Origin: Promethearchaeota archaeon
Lineage (GTDB): Archaea > Asgardarchaeota > Lokiarchaeia > Sigynarchaeales > SOKP01
Assembly (NCBI GenBank): GCA_019057775.1
Contig: JAHLWT010000318.1
Span: 1-17,687 of the forward strand
Direction of reading: 5' to 3'
Length of the DNA: 17,687 bases
The translations under genes were made by a program, and so were the position numbers. Shown piece after piece: positions 1 to 5,993 of the stretch; within the stretch, counting starts at the first letter, position 1, and every line of letters starts with the position of its first letter. The notes under the pieces are model-generated. The model saw only the letters and a list, made by a program, of their open reading frames with translations. It made no database searches and had not been told where the DNA came from.

Positions 1-356
1 ACATTGGGAATTGTAAATTTATCCTTCTGATATCCTCGAACAATGACAATGTCTTCAAATCCCACTGCTCGAAGTGTTTCAATCTCTCGTTCAATAATAG
101 ATTTACCATCTTCGATTTCTAATAATGGTTTTGGGAGATATTTGGTCATTTCATTTAATCGAGATCCCATCCCGGCTGCAATAATAATTACTTTCATCTC
201 TTTTACTTCCTTGTTTTCTTCATATCGTCTTACAATTCGCTCTAGAAGTGAAATATGCTCATTAAATTTTTCAGATGTTTTTTTATATCCGATTTTTTTG
301 ACACTCTCATAAATTTTCTTAATTACTTCAAGATCGGAATATTTTTGTTTCGGCAT
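1..356 (-). CDS. Nucleotidyltransferase (sugar-phosphate or choline-phosphate type) with N-terminal HTH-like segment, partial
   Basis: The gene starts at ATG 356 and runs off the left edge of the window, so only the first 118 codons are visible. From Met54 the sequence MKVIIIAAGMGSRL, then T71 and PKPLLEI (75-81), is the N-terminal nucleotide-binding signature of the NTP_transferase family (glucose-1-phosphate thymidylyltransferase, LicC and related enzymes). These join NTP and a sugar- or alcohol-phosphate to give NDP-sugar or CDP-alcohol plus pyrophosphate. Residues 1-53 come before the catalytic fold. They are charged and helical with a helix-turn-helix look (SDLEVIKKIYESVKKIG, then YKKTSEKF), so the start at 356 rather than the internal ATG at 197 is the better choice. 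It shares a strand with the CDP-alcohol phosphotransferase 1.9 kb upstream, which suggests, but does not prove, that it makes the CDP-activated substrate. Substrate class cannot be told from this half. Confidence 0.85.
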   Translation of the reverse strand, partial: MPKQKYSDLEVIKKIYESVKKIGYKKTSEKFNEHISLLERIVRRYEENKEVKEMKVIIIAAGMGSRLNEMTKYLPKPLLEIEDGKSIIEREIETLRAVGFEDIVIVRGYQKDKFTIPN

Positions 357-731
357 ATAACTACATAAATAGTTTATTAACCTTACAAGTTCATTTACCT
401 ATAAAAACTTTTAGGAATTTGATTTTTATAAGTTTTTTTAGTTAAATAGAATCTCATGAATTTTTATATAGGTAAATTGATTAGATCTTCATTTTTTTAT
501 TAGGTATTTAAGTTAATTTTTCCCTAACTTTAAATATCTTTCTTTTCTTATTCTTTATTCAATTAAAACTCTTAGGAAAGTCAAAAGAAATTTTTTTTAT
601 ATTTCAATAAGATCTTGAGAGAAAAACAGGAATTATTATAAAAGAAACATTTAATCTTTGCGAAAAGCCTTAATTGAAATGAAATCTACCACAAATCATT
701 AGGATAATTGCTCAATGCAGGCAAACTTTAG
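357..731. other. Intergenic region, 375 nt
   Basis: This very AT-rich gap separates the nucleotidyltransferase from the phosphatase-superfamily gene on the same strand. I see no convincing reading frame on either strand; all frames are interrupted every few codons. A perfect 11-nt inverted repeat (393-403 against 467-477, ATTTACCTATA / TATAGGTAAAT) is present, but with a 63-nt spacer it may be chance in such biased DNA. An AT-rich element at 371-380 on the minus strand (TTAATAAACT) is a weak TATA candidate for the gene starting at 356. Confidence 0.5.
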
Positions 732-2237
732 TTATTTGTAGTACTTTCTTGCATGTTTGTTGAAATATAATGGGAAATATAAAATCCAAACTACAATCTC
801 TTTCCACCTCTGGAATAAGAGTTTTCTCCGAGCCCAAACTGACCTCAGTACAAATTTTAAGTATCCAGTTTGATTTAATTGATTAGAAACTTCATTTAAT
901 TCTGTATCTAAGATTATGAATCTTTTTGTATACTTTTTGTATTTTCGCATTAATTTTTTTATACCTATCCCTGTTAATCTGTTATAAAAAAGTATGGTTA
1001 TACAATTTTGCTTATCACTTAAATTAAGTTTACTTATTCCCGGATTATTGATGATTGTATTGTATTGTCCAAGGTTTTCCTTAAGGAATCTGACTAATTG
1101 AGGTGGAAATTGTTTTGGAATAATTAGATTTTCTGATTTTAATTTAGGTAAAACACTCTTCTCAAAGAGAGAAAGTAATAACGATTGAAATGTTTTATAT
1201 GCTTTTAATTCAGATTTTAAATAAAACTGATATAATTCATTAAATATTTTATTATGATCGCTTTTAACGTCTTCCTTTTCTAAATGATCTTCAGTTAAAT
1301 TATACAATGAAAATATCCCATTATTATTGACTAGTTTCCAATTGGATTTAATTATCATAGTTCTTTTAACTGCCTGAAACATTAAATAACAATCTCCACG
1401 GATGGATCTCTTCTTATTTACATCAACTCTCTTCTCGATTAACTCTCTAAATGAAGATGAGTCTCGTTCATATGATATATTGATATTGAGGTAATCAAGA
1501 ACAGTTTCCATCAGATCAATCAGATAAACTCTTTCTTCAATAAGTCTTGAGGAAGAGGAGGTCAATTTTGAAGGTAATTTTATAAATAAAATAGGTTGCA
1601 TTGAAGATTGGTGAATATCGTCAAAATGTAATAATTTTGTTTTCTTATATAAATTCTTATCGTAAAAACCATGATCAGAATTGATAATAATTACAGAATT
1701 TTCCCAATAATTGTTCTCTTTTAAGTATTTGATAATCTCTCTTAAATAGTGATTAGTTTTTGGACCACTTGGCCTGAAAAAGGTGAATAAAAAATTCTTT
1801 TCACTCGGATCGAATTTCTCAACTTTCTGGATGAAATATTGATAAACTTCCTTAGCATCCAACCAATGGTCTCCTTTGTACATATCATGTTCATAAAAAG
1901 GGTTAAGGATATCTTTTAGAATTACAGCTTGTTCTCTACCGAAGATAATTGATTCAACTTTATAATCCTCCTTCTTTAAGGGTTCTATAAAATTCTGGTA
2001 TTTTAAGATGGGTAGGTTTTCAATTGAGCGATAATAATCAGGAAATATATAATAGGGAAACCTTCCTGTTAAAAATGAGAAAAGCGATAAATTTGTTGAA
2101 GGAAATTGAGAAAGACAATTATCGAAATAGAAACCCTCATTAGCATTTTTTAATTCTTTATAGACTGGAAGTAAACCATGTAAGTCTGCTCGTTCGTAAT
2201 TACAAATTGAATCAGTGACAATCCAGATTATATTCAT
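732..2237 (-). CDS. Alkaline-phosphatase/sulfatase superfamily enzyme, probably a phosphotransferase or phosphohydrolase
   Basis: About 500 residues. I chose ATG 2237: an AGGTG Shine-Dalgarno-like site (2243-2247) lies 5 nt before it. A GTG at 2243, two codons upstream in frame, overlaps that site and is the alternative (numbering below counts from the GTG). The superfamily core is visible: strand 1 with metal-binding Asp11 (IIWIVTDSI), the nucleophile region PSTNLSLFSFLTGRFP (48-63) and the metal motif SDHG (189-192), followed by candidate His ligands 206 and 211. Counting back ten residues from Gly60, where sulfatases carry Cys or Ser, puts Thr50. Thr is used by lipoteichoic-acid synthase and phosphoethanolamine transferases, so phospho-group chemistry is more likely than sulfate removal. 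There is no signal peptide, so the enzyme is probably cytoplasmic. The last ~120 residues hold an extra segment with strand-loop-helix character. It starts 18 nt after the CDP-alcohol phosphotransferase gene, very likely in one transcript with it. Confidence 0.8.
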   Translation of the reverse strand: MNIIWIVTDSICNYERADLHGLLPVYKELKNANEGFYFDNCLSQFPSTNLSLFSFLTGRFPYYIFPDYYRSIENLPILKYQNFIEPLKKEDYKVESIIFGREQAVILKDILNPFYEHDMYKGDHWLDAKEVYQYFIQKVEKFDPSEKNFLFTFFRPSGPKTNHYLREIIKYLKENNYWENSVIIINSDHGFYDKNLYKKTKLLHFDDIHQSSMQPILFIKLPSKLTSSSSRLIEERVYLIDLMETVLDYLNINISYERDSSSFRELIEKRVDVNKKRSIRGDCYLMFQAVKRTMIIKSNWKLVNNNGIFSLYNLTEDHLEKEDVKSDHNKIFNELYQFYLKSELKAYKTFQSLLLSLFEKSVLPKLKSENLIIPKQFPPQLVRFLKENLGQYNTIINNPGISKLNLSDKQNCITILFYNRLTGIGIKKLMRKYKKYTKRFIILDTELNEVSNQLNQTGYLKFVLRSVWARRKLLFQRWKEIVVWILYFPLYFNKHARKYYK

Positions 2238-2255
2238 TTTCACACCTAGTTCTAA

Positions 2256-3074
2256 TTACTCAGATTTCAAAGTATTCTTGTCTCCTAGTTTTTGTACATC
2301 TTTTTCGATATTTTTTCCTTTTAACACCATATAAGTAGAAAATACTAAGAGTAAAAAGACCACATATGCAATTGTAATAATCTCTAATATCATAATAGTA
2401 TTAAAATTGAAAAAGAGTAAGAATCCAATAAAAAAGACGGTTGTAGTAAGATGAGTATGACTGAATGCATTAATAAGATTAATAAAAACACTTCTTAACT
2501 TCTGGAAAAATGTTTTTGGGGGAGATGGAGTATTATCAATATCATCAACTTCCTTAACTCCTTTTTTAGTTTCTCCTTTAGCAAACGCGATTATTGAGAT
2601 TTTTCTAACAGTTCTTATCCCTAGAAGGAAAAATGTGGCGATAACACCAAAAATTATGTAAAGAAATTCAGAATTGATCCTATAGATGCTATATGTAAAT
2701 GAAAAGAAAAACCATCCCTGAAAGAATAAATGGGCAACCTCATCATAATATATTCCTCGCAGGGAAGTTTGCTTTTTATATCTTGCCACTTCTCCATCAA
2801 CCTCATCAGAAATATAATAGATATACAGAAGAATAAAGCCTACAATAATGAAAAGCTTATTTCCTACTGCGATGAACAATAATCCTGTTAAACCAATCAA
2901 AAGCCCAGTGATAGTTATAAAATTTGCTGTTATTGGTGTCTTTACCAGTATCCAAGTTATGTATCGTGAGAAAAACGTAAATACAGAATGCCACCAATCT
3001 TTTTTCTTCCTTCGTTTTTCAAGTTTACTTCCTTGAATAATCAGCTTAAATTCCTTAAAGCTTTCTCTTGGCAT
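2256..3074 (-). CDS. CDP-alcohol phosphotransferase family membrane enzyme, His in place of the fourth motif Asp
   Basis: A 272-residue integral membrane protein. The family displaces CMP from a CDP-alcohol with a second alcohol, forming the phosphodiester of phospholipids. The signature D-x2-D-G-x2-A-R-x8-G-x3-D-x3-D appears as D90, D93, G94, A97, R98, G107 and D111, but the last position is His115 (YYDEVAH). In known structures the fourth Asp is the proposed catalytic base, so this is a variant or a subfamily with a His. A basic amphipathic N-terminus (KLEKRRKKKDWW) comes before roughly six membrane segments. A further basic loop lies near 165-190. A TATA-like box 19-28 nt upstream suggests a short or absent leader. 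It is the first gene of an operon with the phosphatase-superfamily enzyme. The substrate cannot be read from sequence: archaeal ether-lipid headgroups, inositol phosphate or a glycan phosphodiester are all possible. Confidence 0.88.
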   Translation of the reverse strand: MPRESFKEFKLIIQGSKLEKRRKKKDWWHSVFTFFSRYITWILVKTPITANFITITGLLIGLTGLLFIAVGNKLFIIVGFILLYIYYISDEVDGEVARYKKQTSLRGIYYDEVAHLFFQGWFFFSFTYSIYRINSEFLYIIFGVIATFFLLGIRTVRKISIIAFAKGETKKGVKEVDDIDNTPSPPKTFFQKLRSVFINLINAFSHTHLTTTVFFIGFLLFFNFNTIMILEIITIAYVVFLLLVFSTYMVLKGKNIEKDVQKLGDKNTLKSE

Positions 3075-3092
3075 TTTATATCAAAAAATAAT

Positions 3093-3102
3093 GTTTATAT
3101 TT
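3093..3102 (-). promoter_or_regulatory. TATA-like promoter element of the CDP-alcohol phosphotransferase operon
   Basis: On the minus strand this reads AAATATAAAC, followed by AT-rich DNA and ATG 3074. Its centre is about 23-24 nt before the start codon, which fits an archaeal promoter giving a leaderless or nearly leaderless transcript. No Shine-Dalgarno site is visible before ATG 3074. Confidence 0.45.
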
Positions 3103-3185
3103 AAAAAAATTGGATAATTTATAATTTTAATCATAGAAATAAGATTTAGCTTTTCTAAAAATAAAAATTTCTAATCATAAATTGA

Positions 3186-3193
3186 TTTATAAA
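3186..3193 (+). promoter_or_regulatory. TATA-like box before the acyltransferase pseudogene
   Basis: TTTATAAA lies 15-22 nt before the degenerate GTG start at 3208. The same octamer lies 24-31 nt before the intact acyltransferase start at 4622. In both places a stretch of the type AATAAAAAT comes shortly before it, so the relic may have kept part of its original promoter. Confidence 0.35.
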
Positions 3194-3207
3194 GGATTGA
3201 CATAAAA

Positions 3208-3423
3208 GTGGATGAATTTTTTTAATATCAACATGACATTGATTGTCTAAGAGGCTTATCTATTCTTACTGTTATGTTAAGGCATACTCACTTCGTTTTA
3301 GTTTATTTTTTATACTTATTTTTTACTTCCATAATGTGGAAACTTCATAAAAGTGCTAATATTATTGGTAAAAAACCTATTTAGTTGTCTATTAAAAAAA
3401 GAAAAGTAATTTAGTTTAGTAAA
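3208..3423 (+). pseudogene. Internally deleted relic of an acyltransferase-3 gene, paralogue of the gene at 4622-5860
   Basis: Read in one frame from 3208, the relic matches both ends of the intact acyltransferase downstream. Its N-terminal block (3226-3288) gives YQHDIDCLRGLSILTVMLRH against YQHEIDCLRGLSIIIIMLRH in the intact protein. Directly after it, from 3292, comes the C-terminal block (FVLVY..., WKLHKS, IIGKK, LSIKKRKVI), which matches intact residues 360-401. About 331 codons in the middle, nearly 1 kb, are therefore missing in frame. Three in-frame stops interrupt it: TAA 3223-3225 (Lys6 in the intact copy), TAG 3382-3384 (Trp390) and TAG 3412-3414 (Lys400). The start is GTG where the intact gene has ATG. 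By hand count 17 of 21 residues agree in the first block and 23 of 42 in the second, so this is an older, diverged paralogue, not a fresh duplication. The rest of 3424-3635 holds no frame I can support. Confidence 0.88.
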
Positions 3424-3635
3424 TTTAAAAAATGTAACATAATTGTATTGCAAATGTGTTTTATAGCTCTTATTTAACTATTGTTCTAGCTTTCAATATT
3501 TATAATATGGTTCTAGTAAAATCTTATGGATCTATGATAATGGATATAATAAGCAAGAAGATTTTTATCTATAATTGTCATTTAATAAATTTTGGAATAA
3601 ATATCTTTATTTAATTTCGAAAGTGGCGTTATAAA

Positions 3636-4334
3636 TTGAGTCTTACCACTAAAATTATTAGAAAGGTTATAAAATCATATTTCACCTTTTTGAATTATAT
3701 AATTCCTTTTTTTCCTAAATCTATTTGGAAAAGAATCAAGTTTTTTTCGGTTATGAGTTATTGGTGGATTGAATATAATTTAGGGGGAAAAGATAAGTAT
3801 AACCAGGAATCATCTCTAAAAACGATTTATGTGAGATACTGTAAACATTTAAAGATAGATAAAAACACCTTTAAAGAGAAAATTGTCGTAGATATAGGAT
3901 GTGGGCCTCGTGGTACACTTCACTATTTTAATGCTAGATTGAAAGTAGGGGTCGATCCTTTCGCGAATTTCTATCGTCGAAATTTTAATGTCGATAAACA
4001 GGATATGGTATATTTACATGCTGGCGCTGAGGATATGCCATTAAGCAACAAATTTGCTGATTTTGTAATTTCCCACAATGCCTTGGACCATGTTGACAAT
4101 TTTAATAAATCTATTAAAGAAATTCATAGAATTATTAAGCCTGAAGGATCTATTATATTCCAACTTAATTTTAATAAAAAACCTACTGTAAATGAACCAA
4201 TCGTGTTAAATAAAAAAATAGTAAAAGAAGCAATGGAGAATCTTTTCGATTTCCAAATTGAAAAAGAAGTTTTCACTCAAGATTATAAACATTTTGGTTC
4301 ATATATTTTAATTAAAGGTAAAAAAATTAATTAG
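3636..4334 (+). CDS. Class I SAM-dependent methyltransferase (Methyltransf_11 type)
   Basis: A soluble protein of 232 residues. SAM-binding motif I is VVDIGCGPRG (84-93); the acidic residue at the end of strand 2 is Asp107 (VGVDPF). The post-motif region AEDMPLSNKFADFVISHNALDHVDN, split here as AEDMPLSNKFADFVIS then HNALDHVDN, is typical of small-molecule methyltransferases of this family, followed by the helix IKEIHRIIKPEGSIIFQ. The first ~80 residues (basic and aromatic, LNYIIPFFPKSIWKRIKFF) may form an amphipathic membrane contact. The start is TTG 3636; the only nearby ATG codes for residue 40, which would cut into the N-terminal region. No Shine-Dalgarno site is visible. The neighbours are an acyltransferase and a flippase, so a sugar or lipid-linked glycan is a plausible acceptor, but the substrate is not shown by the sequence. 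Confidence 0.85.
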   Translation: MSLTTKIIRKVIKSYFTFLNYIIPFFPKSIWKRIKFFSVMSYWWIEYNLGGKDKYNQESSLKTIYVRYCKHLKIDKNTFKEKIVVDIGCGPRGTLHYFNARLKVGVDPFANFYRRNFNVDKQDMVYLHAGAEDMPLSNKFADFVISHNALDHVDNFNKSIKEIHRIIKPEGSIIFQLNFNKKPTVNEPIVLNKKIVKEAMENLFDFQIEKEVFTQDYKHFGSYILIKGKKIN

Positions 4335-4478
4335 AAGTAAAAATCAAACTTATTAAAAATAACTTCTCTTACGAATTAATTAAAAAAGGTTCTTACCTCA
4401 ATGTTTCCTCATTTCTTCAAATTTTCTAATTATATTATAACGAAAGAAAAAAAATTATGTTAAATAAAAATTATAAAA

Positions 4479-4562
4479 TTGAAACTATTCACATTATTTA
4501 TTTGTGTTTTTTTACTTTCAATTGTAGTACTTTTTCCTTTTAATCATATAATTGAGTTTTAA
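4479..4562 (+). other. Short hydrophobic open frame, 27 codons, possible relic of a membrane protein N-terminus
   Basis: From TTG 4479 the frame reads MKLFTLFICVFLLSIVVL and ends FPFNHIIEF before TAA 4560-4562. A Lys followed by one hydrophobic helix looks like the N-terminal anchor of a membrane protein or a very small membrane peptide. There is no Shine-Dalgarno site, and the frame closes upstream at 4461-4463. In AT-rich DNA, T-rich frames often look hydrophobic by chance, so this is weak. The rest of 4335-4621 shows no other supportable frame. Confidence 0.2.
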
Positions 4563-4590
4563 CTTTTTAAAGAATAAAAATCTATAGTTA

Positions 4591-4598
4591 TTTATAAA
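4591..4598 (+). promoter_or_regulatory. TATA box of the acyltransferase gene
   Basis: TTTATAAA, a near-perfect archaeal TATA box, lies 24-31 nt before ATG 4622. Archaeal transcription begins about 25 nt after the box centre, so transcription would begin at or next to the ATG (leaderless). No Shine-Dalgarno site comes before the ATG, in agreement. Confidence 0.55.
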
Positions 4599-4621
4599 TT
4601 TCTAAATTAAATTGAGTAGAT

Positions 4622-5860
4622 ATGGGAGAAACTGTTAAATATCAACATGAAATTGACTGTCTTAGAGGATTATCTATTATAATCATCATGTTAAGACATA
4701 CTAAAGTGTTTTGGTATGCGGATTCAGGAAATTTTCCAGATATTTGGTTCCATGGTTGGACGTTTTTCGCTGTTCCGGTTTTTTTCTTTATCTCGGGCTT
4801 TTCATTAACATTGAAATATGGTAAGTCAATTGAATCAATAAATACAAAATCATTTTATAAGAAAAGAATTTTCACACTTTTGCCTCTCTACTTGATTTGG
4901 TCGTTTCTATACTTTTTAATTTCTGATTTTGATAAAGAATTTTTTGGTTTTTTTTTATTAGAATTCCTTGTTAGAACACCAATAGGTGCGGTTTTAACCA
5001 TTTGGTACATCTTTGTGGTTTTTCAATTATACTTCCTTTATCCTTTAATTTTAAAACGATATAAGAAATTAAGTTTTAGAATGCAGCAAATTCTAATAAT
5101 TGGAATTGTAATTCTAATGTTGCTGAGTTATTTAATTGGCGATCTTTTTACGGATATTGTCTTTTTTTATCTACATTTTGGTCAATGGTTCATATATTTC
5201 TTAATTGGAATTAATGTTGCATATTATTGGAAGGAAATACAAAATTTTCTCAGAAAAAATGTATATTTCAAAATCACCATATCAATATTATTCTTAATTT
5301 CATTTGCTACACTTCCTTATTTTGTAGTTCAAACTTATCCTCGCAAACCAGCAGCCTGGATTTTAAACAATATTATAACTATTTTTTTCCTCCTAATGGT
5401 TTTCAGTCAAAGAAGAATATATGTGAGTCCAATCATTGCAAAGGATCATGTAGATACCGAAAGCTTTCAATTGGAGCATGATTTTACTACAAAAAAACTC
5501 AATTTTGAAGGAAGAATCTTTGGGTATTTCTCAAAATTTCTCTATCTTAATGGCCAATTCTCGCTTGGACTTTTCCTTTCCCATAGATTTTTCATGCAAG
5601 TTGTTTCATTGATTTTCTTAAACTTCTTTGGAATAGATATCGATCCATGGCGAGAAGCAAATTCTCGATTTGATGCATTTCTAATATCTATTCTTTATTT
5701 TATTTTAGTTTATATCATGTGTATAATTTTTACCTATCTTATATGGAAACTTCCTAAAAGTGAATATATAGTTGGTAAAAAATCATTATGGCTCTCCATT
5801 GAAAAACGCGAAGTAATAAAGTTTAAGAAAGAAAGTCTAAAATTTGAAGGAAATAAATAA
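4622..5860 (+). CDS. Acyltransferase-3 family membrane O-acyltransferase
   Basis: An integral membrane protein of 412 residues with about ten hydrophobic segments, the usual size and shape of the Acyl_transf_3 family (OafA/NodX-like), which transfer acetyl or other acyl groups to surface sugars. The family's N-terminal signature is present: IDCLRGLSIIIIMLRH (11-26), with Arg15 and the conserved His26. FFAVPVFFFISGF (48-60) follows, then the basic loop SFYKKRIFTLLPLY (77-90) that begins the next helix. A soluble cytoplasmic loop with charged residues lies near 270-300. The C-terminus is a basic tail. Its neighbours, a methyltransferase upstream and a flippase downstream on the same strand, fit O-acylation of an exported glycan. 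The decayed paralogue at 3208-3423 shows that an earlier version existed here. Confidence 0.88.
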   Translation: MGETVKYQHEIDCLRGLSIIIIMLRHTKVFWYADSGNFPDIWFHGWTFFAVPVFFFISGFSLTLKYGKSIESINTKSFYKKRIFTLLPLYLIWSFLYFLISDFDKEFFGFFLLEFLVRTPIGAVLTIWYIFVVFQLYFLYPLILKRYKKLSFRMQQILIIGIVILMLLSYLIGDLFTDIVFFYLHFGQWFIYFLIGINVAYYWKEIQNFLRKNVYFKITISILFLISFATLPYFVVQTYPRKPAAWILNNIITIFFLLMVFSQRRIYVSPIIAKDHVDTESFQLEHDFTTKKLNFEGRIFGYFSKFLYLNGQFSLGLFLSHRFFMQVVSLIFLNFFGIDIDPWREANSRFDAFLISILYFILVYIMCIIFTYLIWKLPKSEYIVGKKSLWLSIEKREVIKFKKESLKFEGNK

Positions 5861-5965
5861 AAATCAAAAAAACATCTCTAATAATTCATTAAATCAATTT
5901 CAAATCAATCCAAAATCTATCATAAACTTAATTTGAAATTCATTCTTTTCTTTTTCAAATTTTTG

Positions 5966-5974
5966 TATTATAAT
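5966..5974 (+). promoter_or_regulatory. TATA-like element before the first flippase
   Basis: TATTATAAT lies 20-28 nt before ATG 5994, a spacing that fits a very short leader. T-rich stretches just upstream (5944-5965) could also end transcription of the acyltransferase gene, so this 133-nt gap may serve as both terminator and promoter. A 10-nt inverted repeat (5896-5905 / 5931-5940) lies in the same gap. Confidence 0.35.
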
Positions 5975-5993
5975 TAAATGTTCTATTTTCAAC

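Noticed and set aside
43..312. 89-codon plus-strand open frame
   Set aside because: It lies opposite the partial nucleotidyltransferase, whose minus-strand frame has clear family motifs; the plus-strand product has none.
393..477. 11-nt inverted repeat with a 63-nt spacer
   Set aside because: A pair of this length is not surprising in a long, very AT-rich gap, and nothing else marks it as a site or a mobile-element end.
732..2237. Calling the phosphatase-superfamily protein a sulfatase
   Set aside because: The formylglycine position (Cys or Ser in C/S-x-P-S-R) is Thr here and the following P-S-R pattern is missing.
3507..3614. 35-codon plus-strand frame starting at ATG 3507
   Set aside because: Its composition (many Ile, Asn, Lys, Phe) is what random AT-rich DNA gives. 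It has no Shine-Dalgarno site and no TATA box at the right distance.
5896..5940. 10-nt inverted repeat AATTTCAAAT / ATTTGAAATT
   Set aside because: Made mostly of A and T with a 25-nt loop; not followed directly by a T-run, so not a confident terminator or operator.
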